From the NCBI GenBank assembly GCA_963931865.1, contig OZ007508.1:19174762-19238761 (forward strand): DNA of 64,000 nt, read 5' to 3'. Both the position numbers and the translations under genes were made by a program. Below the pieces are notes generated by a model. The model was given only the letters and a program-made list of their open reading frames with translations, did not search any database and was not told the DNA's origin. The first letter of the stretch is position 1; every line of letters starts with the position of its first letter. The DNA is from Axinella damicornis. Taxonomy: Eukaryota; Porifera; Demospongiae; Axinellida; Axinellidae. This document shows positions 35,181 through 45,400 of the stretch, in pieces.

Positions 35181-38100
35181 AGAGGGAGTATGGAAAGGAG
35201 TGTTCACCACGAAATACACCACACAAAGTGCTCATCTGTGACTCCTCAACACAGACTTGTATTCCTGATTGCTGTGTAGAATTTGTTGAGTGAATTGAAC
35301 ACAGTTTTGCATACGACAGCTTGGGATGCCTAACTTGAGGCCGGAATTCCGAACAATTATGGAAAGAGGAAGTAGAGTGTGTGTGTGTGTGTGTGTGGGG
35401 GGGGGGGGGTGTGGGTGTGTGTGGGTGAGGGTGGGGGGGGGGAGGGGGGGGGGGGAGGGGGGGGGGGGAGGGGGGGGGGGAGGGGGGGAGGGGGGGGGAG
35501 GGGGGGGGGAGGGGGGGAGGGGGGGGGGAGGGGGGGGGGGGAGGGGGGGGGGGAGGGGGGGGGGGGGGGGGGGAGGGGAGGGATGCATGGTGGGATGAAT
35601 GCCCTCGACAACATGTACGTGCTTTCTGGAGCAGCCCCTCCCACTTTGCATGGTTGGGATGTCTCCTATAGGCTCACACACTTTCTGGAGCAGCCCCTCC
35701 CTTTTCTTTGATTGTGATTGTCTCCTTTTGATTTTGCTGCAGGTACATCGGGGAGAGAGTGTTTATGGGCCATGTCCAGGGTGAGGTCTCAGTCTACCAC
35801 CGGGATGAGTGTAAGTATGTCATGTGACACCATGTGACATATCATATGATCACTTTGTAACCCACGGATACCATTCAGAATTTGAGTGGTTGAAGGTTGC
35901 TGTTGATGTGTGTGGTCCTAATTACAAACTGTAGAAGCTGTATTTTGTTGAAAGTAGAGACAATCCATTTAGGACGTTTCCTTGGAAGCCTTTAATCACT
36001 TCCAGGAACTCAAGCTATTGGAAAAATGTACCTAATGAATATTTTGCAGCTGGTATTGCTGGTGGGTTAAGTGGAGTCATCCCAGGGTGTCACACAGTGG
36101 GCGTGTGCGCTGGCACATGATGGCATGCAGGATTGGGCTATTGGGTTATCACTGCCACTGCCCAGACATTATGTGGGATTGCTGCACAAGCAATATTCTT
36201 GGAATTCCTCTTCAGTAGCACAACCGCCTACTGATGTAGGTCCACCTACTGGGCTGCTAAAACGTGTTGGATTGTTTTAGCTTATTCCTGGAATTGTTAA
36301 TTCAGTTAATAATCATTACTGGTGGAAAAAAGGAGGGTGTTCCTTGCAGAGAAACGCAGCAAGAATCATTGGTCTGTTTGAGTGATATGTATCATTTCCA
36401 TAGTAACATCTTATCGGTTAAGTACTTGGCTATAGAATCATCGGTCTGTTTGAATGGTATGTACATCTCCATGGTAACATCTTATCGGTTAAGTACTTGG
36501 CTATAAATTAAAGGTGGCGGGCAAGTGATTTTGGAATTAATAATTTATGTCATCACTTCTAAAAATTCAGCATCCCTAATTATTCGGCACCCCTTCATGC
36601 AAATGGGAAAAATTGTCTCTAATTTCAGCAAGGGAATTCCAAATATTTTGGAATTTAATCTCTAATTGTAACACATTTTTGGCAGCTTGCCGTCCTGTAA
36701 CTGTCCGAAAGAGATGGCTTATACAACTTGAAGCCAGAGATCAGTGAGTTCGTGCTGTTTAAAGCCCAATGCAGTGAAAGCTCCAAGCTGTCGCCAATGC
36801 ACATGAGCCCTTGGAAGTCAACCGATAGCGTTCGACGTGCCATGTTGACCAGTTCATCCAATTGGTGAAAGCCCTACGCTGAACTATGCTCACAAACCTC
36901 CGAGTCTTGCCCTGACCCTGAGAGTCAACAGAGTATGACACGGGGTGAGTATCGATCGTACAGCCTGCGGCACAGTTTGAGATCGTACCGGTATAGCTGC
37001 TTGATCTTGAGACTTGAATCTCAAGTGGAAAAACCCGACCAACCACTGGTAGCACTTCTAATTATTTGGCACTTCTGCATTTTGGTACGAAATTACTTCT
37101 AATTATTTCGGCAAGGCTTATGAATAATTAATAAAAACCTGCCGAATTTTAGAAGATATACAGTAAGAAACATTTTCTCCTTAAGCAAAGCAATGGGCAG
37201 TCATGTGTGGAGGAGGGGGAGGAGACGGTGGAGATGTGGGGGAAGGGGGAAGGGGTGGGGGAAGGGGGAGGGGATGGTGGAGGTGGGGGGGAGGGGGGAG
37301 GGGACGGTGGAGGTGGGGGACGGTGGAGGTGGGGGAGGGGGAGGGGGAGGAGACGGTGGAGGTGGGGGAGGGGGAAGGGGAGGAGATGGTGGAGGTGTGG
37401 AGGAGGGGGGAGGAGACGGTGGAGGTGGGGGGAGGGGGAGGAGACGGTGGAGGTGGGGGGAGGGGGAGGAGACGGTGGAGGAGGGGGAGGAGGGGGAGGT
37501 GTGGAGGAGGGGGAGGAGACAGTAGAGTTGTGGGGAGGGGGAGGAGATGGTGGAGGTGTGGGGGAGGGGGAGGAGATGGTGGAGGTGCGGGGGGTGATGG
37601 TGAGGAGGGTTGCAGTTAATTTGCATGGCTTGTTAGAGGAGGGCACTCCTCAACTCATGCCGGTACTTCTGATAGTAATGAGGGTCATGGTGAGTTCCCT
37701 GCTACGTCAGATGGACACTCACTTAGCCTAGCTTCTTTAAACCACTTCAACTAATTAAGAGGCGTAATCGTTTGAACTAATTCCCACAAGTTCTCCGGGG
37801 ATTATTACTGAAAGCAAAAGGGAGGGCTTTCAAACATGATTGGATTTTTAGGGAAAGGACTCAAAGTGGGCAGGCTTAATCTGTAAGAGAGGCTCTGATG
37901 CAATTTCTCAGAATCGACAGCTGCGTCACTTTCTCTAGAACTAAGTGTTTGTACCAACAACCAGCAGTGCTGGGGACATCAAAGAGCGGTTGCCCAATCT
38001 GTTTATCCACAGCTACCAAAACCATGAATACATGCACATAAAAAAAAAATTGAATAGCAGTTGTGCTTTCGATTTAAACTTGTGGATTTATTGCTTGCTA

Positions 38101-41100
38101 AAGTCATACACTGTGAGAGTACTTGAGAAAAAGGTATTCAAGAGGTTGGTTCGAGGTTTAATGCCCTGACAGCAGAATACTCACTAGTCGAACTCAACCT
38201 TTTCTCTTGACTTTATCCATTCACTTGTATACACTATCAACACGAACACTAATTTTAATTCTCTTTGATATTAACCTGATTTTGGATACAGAGGGACCGC
38301 CTGTAATTTGATAGAATGCCTGCTGACCGCGATGCAACCACCTGTTGCAGAGCGCCCATGACTGTGAACACAGGCACTACTACTTCAAAGTCCAAATTGA
38401 TAACATTATTAATTCATGCTGAGGTGTTTGGCCCCACAGCTTCAAGTACTGCCGCTTTTGACCTCAAAACATTGATGCTGCATTGGATAAACTCCTGTAG
38501 CCATGGCAACACTTGGGACCCTCGACCAATGGGATTCTGCCCACATCACATGTTTGCTCTCCACGGGTACAGTTTCATCCAATCAGCACTGGGACGCAAT
38601 GAAGTTTTCGATAACATTATACATTGGGTGATGTTTGTACTTGGGTCGGACTTACCTGGAAACGCCAGCTTTTCCAGGAATTATTATGGAAGCCATCCAT
38701 ACAAAAGGCCCCTATACTGACCAGCTGAGCCAGCCTTGCCCATACCCATCCACTACTTGGTTGATACAATAAAAAGGGCACAGCTAAAACATGTGTCCCA
38801 GATAGGTAATTCAATTATCTCTTCTTGGAATCAGTTGTTCCAGGTAGTGCATTTTGTTTGTTCAGCATTGGGAATTCATGCTGCCACTTTGGACCAACCA
38901 GAATGTTTATGAGGGGAGTAGCCTATGAATACGCTTGACAGAAGTGGGATCAAAGTGCTACTGCTGAGTCCGGCGCTAAACAGCTTTCTGTGCACAGTGT
39001 TTTTGTTAGTGTGGTGCACGACAAGTTTCTCTCCAGAGGTCTCGCCTCCCAGACTGTAGCTGCATGTGCCCAGCGTAGCTCATCACTCTGACACACCAAC
39101 ATGCAGCCTTGCACGATAGCGAAGTGCATTAGCGCTTGGTCCAAGGTACGAAGGTTGCACGTCGTTAGTCTGGTCCCAGCCACCACTTCAGTTACTCACA
39201 AAGTAGCTTAATGTATCATCCGACCACATGTGCATGTTAGTAGTATGTTGTGAGTGAAAGTGAGCTTTGATTGCTCCAGTGGGAGAGGAGACATACGACA
39301 GGGTGGACTGTGGGACACAAAAACAGTGGGACGGGACACTCACGGGACAGTGGGGAGGAGGAACAGGACACTCATGGGACAGTGGGGTGTGGTGGGAGGA
39401 GGCATTGGACAGTAGGGAGAAGGAACGGGTGGTGGGAGGAGGCAGGACAGTGGGGAGAGGGAATGGGGTGGTGGGAGGAGGTATGGGACAGTGGGGAGGG
39501 GTTCACTAGTAATCTCTCTATGGGAGCTTTAGCCACACTTGTCTTAACTCTCATACGTATGTGCAGTTGCTGACAGCTGGGACATTCAAAACCCAGAGAG
39601 GATCACTCTTCCTACCTACGACCCCAGCGAGAACTTTGACGTGAAGTGCATTGCTGTGGTGGGGAACCAGGTGTGGGTAGGGGCGGGTCCTTCCATCTTC
39701 ATCCTGGACGGAGAAACACTGAATCGAGAGGTGCATCAGAACCATTGTTATTACACACAGCTGTGTTTGATATTTGTTTTTTGTCACCCCTGCCGGGGTT
39801 ATCACGATGGTGGCTAACGAGGGCCTGGAGAAGGCAGAGACTATTAAACCAGTTCCCCCGAGACCGACGGCTTAATGACCCCTCCTAAGGGCAGCTTCAG
39901 TGGCCACCATGTAATCCCAACTGTTTTGGCCTCGTCAGTACAGCATGGTAGCCTGTGCTGACAAAGTTCTGACAACAGTTCAGACAGGCTTATGGATTCA
40001 TCCTAATTTGGTTGCAAGCCATACACAAGTACACTGATACTCCCACTCAAGCAAGGAAGCTGAGAAGCTGTTCTGCTCTGCATAGCTGGTAAGGGAGCAC
40101 TAACAGAGCGGCAACCGCAACTAAGCCATGAAGGCTCAAGTGATGGACACCTGCTTAAACATGTTAACTGGTAAATACGTTTACTTTCATACTAGGAGAT
40201 ATCTAATTATGCAGAGGTATGGGTTCATCTTGACAGTACATTCATTGTATTGAAACTGAATGTCAACATGCTGCATGTTGATGTTGTTTCACATTCCTGG
40301 TAGGTGTAACCATGTGCCATAATTGAGCACTAAGGAAAGGAAAGGCACATAAAAATTCCATCCTGATTACCATCATACACTGATGCTCTCACATAATGAA
40401 ACTATCCTTCTTCCCGTTGGCACCATCGACTGTCATTAGCAGTGCTTGAACTTGTCGTTAATTGGGCAAACTGTAATTATGAGCTGGTAGATGTAGTTAG
40501 AGTCTGCTGACGAGTATCCAGAGGGTTAAAGCAAGGCAGAGCCACATGAACTATTGTTCTGAGTCTTTCCCTAACTACGAGTTGCTCTACCAGGAACGTG
40601 GATACTGCAATGCCAAACACTGCAATGCCAAACACGTGGATACTGCAATGCCAAACACGTTCCAAACTGTTGCAAACATATTCATGCATTGCACACACAT
40701 AAAACGTTGTTGCAAACCCACCATTGCCAGCATGTTCACTTTGTTGCCGGGACGATCCTTGTAGGAAGTCCTATGAATACAGAGTCCTCAACCTGTCCCA
40801 CTTTGAGTATTAATGTTATATTATATGCAGGGCTCAATATTCTTGGACAGGCGGCGCAAGAGGCCAGAGCAGATTATTACGCTGGGTAACAACATGGTTG
40901 TCGTGACAACCAAGGGTTCGGTGCTCTTCGTGTTTGATGCCAAGTCAGCTCCCCCTCAACTCGTGAGGAAGTTTGACGTCTTCCCAGCTACACGGCTCCT
41001 AGGTACGGATCCCTTCCTCAAGATGAGTCTGAAACCAGCTGCACAATATTGTCTGGCTAGATCTTTTTCAGGTTGAATGTCTACTTTTCAATGTCTAACT

Positions 41101-41946
41101 TTCAGAATTAACCAATGAGAGCACAGTAATCTTCATCATGCTGCTTGCTCACAATACTTAAACAGGAAATGATGTAGTATTGCTGGCCTCTCATTGGTAT
41201 AAATATGTGGACAATCAACCTGGAAAGGAATGTAGCTTTGTACATAACACTTCTCCAGCCATCAGTAACTATATGTTGGATGAGTATGATGTCACTGAAT
41301 TGCATGGCATGTGCAGGTCTGCATGAGACCTCGGTACAGCTCAGACAGATTCTCCACTTTCCATTGATACTGTTTAGACCAACCTCAGAGGGTCGGCTCA
41401 TCCACAGTAACTGCACCTACGGACATCAAGGCTATTGTGGCTGACAATGGTACGGTCTACGTCGGATCTTCAAACGGAAGAATAGTTGCTGTTCCAATTA
41501 AAAGTCTTCTGAAGACCGACTCTGGTGAGCTGGACGTTGAAAGAAGCATAGAAGCATCCGATGCTGTGATACAGGGAGACGCAGTCATCACGGCAAAGAC
41601 GCCTGATGAGATATTTCAGGAGCAGAGTGCCGTGTCCCTGCACACTCAGAAAGACAACCGAGTACAGTCACTCATATACATCCCCCTGCCCATCAACAGG
41701 CTCTCGAGACCCAAGGACACTGCGAACTTGCAGCAAACTACGATGTACAATAGCCTTCCAAACCTGGGGTCGATGTACAGGTTGAGCATCAGCCAACCCC
41801 TGTACAAGTCCTTGCTGGTTTCAATAGGCCAGGGGCATGTCTTGTATGCTCCCGATGTCGAGTCTGTTGAGGAGTCTTCTCCACTCCGAGAGCGAAACGA
41901 GTCTTTCCAACTTCTTGTCTGGGGACACAGGAATACCCTTTCTTAG
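18641..41946 (+). CDS. JIP3/JIP4-like scaffold (SPAG9/MAPK8IP3/UNC-16 family)
   Basis: A scaffold that in animals links kinesin-1/dynein, small GTPases and JNK signalling on vesicles. Exons: 18641-18799, 19343-19468, 19749-19869, 21149-21219, 21497-21552, 22136-22299, 22685-22795, 23368-23444, 24123-24412, 24794-24868, 25212-25257, 30164-30267, 30392-30433, 30524-30637, 30892-31090, 31913-32119, 32833-33376, 34618-34882, 35026-35106, 35743-35810, 39567-39730, 40831-41002, tentative 41317-41333, 41389-41946. About 1276 residues; JIP3/4 are about 1320. An RH1-like segment (residues about 25-95, [13 protein letters not shown]...) is followed by coiled coil, an RH2-like region (about 433-515) and a C-terminal beta-propeller (from about 586; [62 protein letters not shown]). 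The usual JNK-docking motif is not obvious. JIP3 versus JIP4 cannot be decided; it is likely the ancestral single gene. Confidence 0.88.
19000..19335. repeat. CACACACA/CATGCACCACACC microsatellite
   Basis: CA-rich units of about 28 bp (CACACACATGCACCACACCC) fill the first JIP intron up to a few bases before the acceptor at 19342. A second CA tract (about 19540-19747) ends exactly at the next acceptor, ATGCACAG/CGTAAACTGG. Confidence 0.93.
19957..20562. mobile_element. piggyBac-like nonautonomous element with TTAA ends
   Basis: A 15-bp terminal inverted repeat GGTTACGGGTACCCG is flanked on both sides by TTAA (19957-19960 and 20559-20562), the duplicated target of piggyBac transposons. The total span is 606 bp, in the JIP intron between exons 19749-19869 and 21149-21219. 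An internal 67-codon open frame (20044-20247) has no recognised domain and is too short to be a transposase. The family assignment rests on the TTAA target and the inverted ends only. Confidence 0.65.
21880..22128. repeat. CT-rich low-complexity tract before a JIP acceptor
   Basis: About 250 bp of TCCCC/CTCCT sequence ends a few bases before the acceptor at 22135 (CACACGCAG). A smaller CCCCCTCC run lies at 21595-21642 earlier in the same intron. Confidence 0.85.
22300..22520. repeat. GGTGGGTGGGT repeat starting at a JIP splice donor
   Basis: About 220 bp of GGGT/GGAT-type repeats begin at the donor itself (CCTG/GTGGGTGGGTGGGTAG) of exon 22136-22299. Many units are donor-like GGTGGGT or GGTAGGT. 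On the sense strand this is G-rich, so G-quadruplex or U1-binding clusters are possible. Confidence 0.85.
23510..24062. repeat. CCCT/CTCT microsatellite before a JIP acceptor
   Basis: Two CT-rich blocks (about 23510-23600 and 23750-24060), including about 80 bp of pure CCCT at 23803-23886, precede the acceptor at 24122 by about 60 bp. Confidence 0.9.
24610..24790. repeat. CT-rich tract abutting a JIP acceptor
   Basis: About 180 bp of TCCC/CTTT sequence runs straight into the acceptor CTCTCCTCAG at 24793. This intron (24413-24793) shows nothing else besides a GGTGGGTGG-like motif repeated four times near 24450-24560. Confidence 0.9.
25258..30163. other. large JIP intron packed with transposon-derived repeats
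   Basis: This 4.9-kb intron holds four diverged copies of a roughly 1-kb sequence. One is inverted (about 25490-26810) and three are direct (about 27180-28330, 28470-29340, 29440-30050). A pair of foldback elements is inserted in the inverted copy. Shared landmarks are GGATACCAACCTTCTTTGAA, GGCCTGTGGGGACAATTAGC, GTGGCGCCAGTGGGACATGC and GACGTGGGATGTTTGTGTGA. Fragments of open frames occur but are interrupted and I do not recognise them. The intron ends in a short CCCT tract before acceptor 30163. Confidence 0.75.
26329..26660. mobile_element. two adjacent foldback elements sharing CGGAGGATAAA motifs
   Basis: The first hairpin, 26351-26452, has arms TCCTTTGATGTACCGCGGAG with internal inverted CGGAGGATAA motifs. 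It sits inside an outer 11-bp inverted pair TTCTACCACAG (26329) and CTGTGGTAGAA (26539). The second hairpin, 26552-26660, has arms GGATCTACTACGTCGAC and an internal CCGCGGAGGATAAA. Both interrupt the older 1-kb repeat copy, which resumes at about 26668. Confidence 0.75.
31101..31395. repeat. foldback arm plus five 51-bp tandem copies, TAGCCTCATTCCCAG family
   Basis: A left arm (31097-31143, AGCCTCATTCCCAGGCCTTC) is followed by its inverse, repeated five times at 31146, 31197, 31248, 31299 and 31350 with a 51-bp period (ACTGCAAGCAACAAACGCTG...). One arm of a palindromic element therefore became a minisatellite while the other stayed single. It lies in the JIP intron between exons 30892-31090 and 31913-32119. 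Confidence 0.9.
32305..32829. repeat. CCT microsatellite abutting a JIP acceptor
   Basis: About 520 bp of CCT triplets mixed with CCCT blocks end three bases before the acceptor CACTACAG (32832). The proline-, serine- or leucine-only open frames on the plus strand, and the arginine/glutamate/glycine frames on the minus strand, are composition artefacts. Confidence 0.95.
34370..34600. repeat. CTCCC-rich tract before a JIP acceptor
   Basis: About 230 bp of irregular CTCCC repeats precede the acceptor at 34617 by about 17 bp. The rest of this intron (33377-34369) shows no recognisable gene or element. Confidence 0.9.
35115..35583. repeat. poly-G and GGGGA runs in a JIP intron
   Basis: A homopolymer of about 40 G with one A nearby (35139-35179) begins just after the donor at 35107. 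A second block of G-runs separated by single A residues follows (about 35397-35580). The sense strand is strongly G-quadruplex-prone here. Run lengths are unlikely to be reliable in any assembly. Confidence 0.9.
35811..39566. other. 3.7-kb JIP intron
   Basis: This intron contains a 72-bp tandem duplication near 36363-36512 (CTTATCGGTTAAGTACTTGG in both copies). An AT-rich inverted-repeat-like segment lies at about 36510-37160, with TTCTAATTATT and GGCAAG near both ends. A GGA-rich tract lies at 37197-37610 and a GGGACAGTGGGG repeat at 39290-39505. The part from 37700 to 39260 shows nothing I can support. Confidence 0.5.
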
Positions 41947-42269
41947 GTTTGTTGTTGTATTTTGTTGTTGTTTATATTCATTGTTTGTCTTATACCTATG
42001 TACACCTTCTATATTTATATTGCACTTTTTTAATGCTATATAGAACCCTCCTGGAGATTTGTTGGTACGGCAAGCACACTTAATAGTTGCCATCAAGTTG
42101 TAAATTGAGTTGATTCTGTTTAAAGGCATATTTATTAATGTCTAAAGTTAGCCTCCATTCACAGCTAGTAACCAATGAATAATGTAACTTCATTGCCATA
42201 GCAATGGAAATAACCAAGTTGCGTTTATTGTGTAGAAGGACGGAGCACAGGTGGTAACAATTGATATGA

Positions 42270-42275
42270 AATAAA
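42270..42275 (+). terminator. candidate polyadenylation signal of the JIP3/4-like gene
   Basis: AATAAA lies 324 bp downstream of the JIP stop codon (41944-41946) and 212 bp before the stop of the convergent MNT-like gene. TTTATT at 42131 and 42224, AATAAA on the minus strand, could serve the convergent gene, so the 3' ends probably overlap. Confidence 0.45.
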
Positions 42276-42486
42276 ATACCAACTACAGAGACTCAATGTA
42301 GTTGCACATGTGAACACAATTGCCATACACTGGCAGTCTACACCAACCAGATACTACAATGACGAGCCAAGTGACAAATGAAACCAGAATTTGATACTTA
42401 GTTCTACTGGAAAGTGAAAGTAACCCAAATCCAAGCTGCACACAACACATAGCTAGACATACACAGAATCCATTGTTTGAAAATGC

Positions 42487-45400
42487 TCAGGAACAGGCTA
42501 TGCAAGTTGGTTGATGTCCCTGAGCTGTGGACACCCTCCGGATGGGATCAAGGGGAGTCCTCGATCCATTCTCTTCACATGGTGCAAGAGTGAATGGTTT
42601 GCTGTACTTCTCCAGAGCACTGTCTGAAACTCTCTTGGAAACACGTTCTCTCTGTGGTCTTATGTTCTCCATCACCCGGGAAACCAGGTCACTTTCAGCT
42701 CTCTTCAGCATCGGTGGGTTTGGTAATGTTTGGGGCAGGTATGCTGAAGCATGGAAGTTGCTTGGGGCAGCTAAAATGCTACCGCTAATGTCAGCTGTCT
42801 TCAGAAGCCTTGGAGGGTATACATTCTGGAAGTTTTTTGAACAACAATTTCGATCACTGTCTGCACTGGTGCCAGTCCTAGTTCTCATTGTGGTTGTGCA
42901 TGCTGTTGCAAAGTCAGGACAGTTTTTTGAACCCCGACAACACGTGATAGATTCTTCACGACCATCTACAGAGCATTGTACTCGACCTGTTGGACCTGTC
43001 TCTGCGCCAGCTGTTGTTTGGATGTGATGCCTGCTCTGTTGTGCATCCGTATTCGAGTGAAAAGCTGCTAGTTGAGGTTGTTGATTTTCAGGACTCTCCT
43101 GCTCAACATCAATCATCTCTTCCTCCCCAGTTACAGATTCGTCTTCAGAGGTGCATTCAATACTGCCAAGACGAGTAGTAGGCTCGCTGGAGTTACCTGT
43201 AGCATAGTTGATGACAGAGAAATGACGCGGAAGGTCGGCCAAGCTGCCATCCTTTTGACCACAAATTCTCGAACGCTGTTCAAGTATATTTTCTGCCACT
43301 CTTTGGATCCTGTGGCTGCCATCTAGTTTAGGGTCAACCATAGTCTGAAGCCCCTGCTGCTGAAATAGCGGCAACTGAGGAGGGCAAAGCATGGACATCG
43401 CACTGGGAGGAAAACCGTACATGCTGTTTGGTGCTAGCATCCTGTTCGGAACTCCAAATCTCCCTGCACCAGGTGCTGCACAGAAGTAGGGGCCTGGCAT
43501 TAAGTAAGGTGGTTGCAGGTGCAGAGAAGGCATTGTTGTGTAGAGTTGTGGGTACCCCACTAGAGGCGGGGAGGGGATGGTGGGTGTTGGGTAGTGGAAT
43601 GGTGTGGGGCCCGGAAGCACAGTTGGTGGACATGGTGGAACCGGTATATAGCGGGGTGAGAAGGCAGTTACAGCGGGGAGGTTTCCATCTGCAAACAAAA
43701 CGGTTTCAGGGTGTTATTCATGGTACCTTGTGACTAGAATAGCTAGTACTATCGGATACAAGGAAACATGACTAGCTGAGTGTGCAAGGCTTGCTGTGCT
43801 CATTGTACTGTATGGAAGTTGCACTGTACCGTTGATTCTTGCACACCTGCTGCACTACTGGTACCTCCAATGTTATTATTAACAACTATACTACCTATGG
43901 AAATGCAAAAGCTTCTGGCGAGGCTTCCCTGCATATCCCACTACTACTAACCTGTGTTGGCAGGTGGCTTGGGCATCTGCAGCATCGTGTGGCCATCTCC
44001 CACTTGTCTGCTGGGCGGGCTCACGGGTCTGGTGCACATGAGGGTCCTGGACATGCGCAATGGGACTTGGGACCTAAAGCTGCCCTCTTTGTACTCTGAC
44101 CTGTGAGTACAAATGACATCGTAATTTGGACATTCATACTGAAACAGAAAAAAACAATGCCTGTGGTCCATAACAATCACAGGTGACCTTAAGAGAGGAC
44201 TACACTCAGTCTGTGCTCCAGTGTCTAAGTTTGCTATAAGTCATAAGTCAAGAAAATGTATGCTTGATTCATAAACTGCATGAACTTTCATAGACAAAAA
44301 AAGGCATGAAGCTTGCCAGGGAGATATAGCCATAGTCACAGTAAAAATAGACTTACACAAGCTTCTCTAATCTCCAAGTCAGGAAGTTCTGTTTCTTGGT
44401 CAGAGCATCCACCTGCTGCTGCCCCTCCACTTCCTGAACTTTCAACACCTGCAGCAATCAAATTAAAGAAGGATACAAAATAACAGCTGGTGCAACAATT
44501 GCAGCACATGCATGATTGTGCAATTTTGTGGCAGTTCTTTGCTCAGAAAATGGAGTACAAATTCTGGTTTGAGAGTTCCACCAGAGCCTCACTGCATGGC
44601 TGCCAGAGTAGCAGGCATTTAGTCTCTGTTGTCCCTAGAAACTATGAGTCCAAGACACATCGTGCATGGCTGTGTGTCAGCAGCAGAGCTTTTGGCACAG
44701 CTCTCAACCAAGACAATCTTAATACTCTCATGTATCCTACTGAGCCACGCAGGGTTTGCTGCAAAACCATGACTGCATGTTTAACAGTCTGAATGTCATG
44801 TAAATTAAAATACAAAACCAATTAATCCATATAATTCTGGCTTTTCAATATTAAATGTGTATTTTTGTTCCCCAACATATTTTAATTCTATCGAACACAG
44901 AAGTAATACAGTGATATATCGATGGCAGAAAGGTTGTGAGCAAGGAGCCATCATATACTGCTATAATGTCTGCATAGTTTGCTAATGCCTATAATAGTAT
45001 CAATTACCGTATCTCTATCATGTTCCTTCTTAAGGTAGCTAAGTGTTTGCAGTTGTCATCTGAGACTTTCAGTTTTATCATTGACATTATGAAAGGCAGT
45101 GACATAGTGGTATAGCCTATGCGTGTATGAAAAGGTTTCTGTGGACACTACACCTCACGAATTTGAAGCTGTGAGGTACGATGGTTGACTGTTTCACTTC
45201 GGAGGAATGCCACGGGACAGGTGTACATGTGAGGCCAGCTAACGTATATCCTCAGGTAGCAACCACGTCAGATTATGGAGCGTACAGTTTCAATATGGCA
45301 GCTGGCGATGGTACCACCTAGTGCATGCCCTGCAGCCGTTGGACCACACATCCCACAACATAAAATTCGTCCAAATATGGCTGAACCTGTTCATGTCACT

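Noticed and set aside
42527..43027. Plus-strand frame of 166 codons
   Set aside because: It is antisense to the large last exon of the MNT/MXD-like gene and has no domain or splice context.
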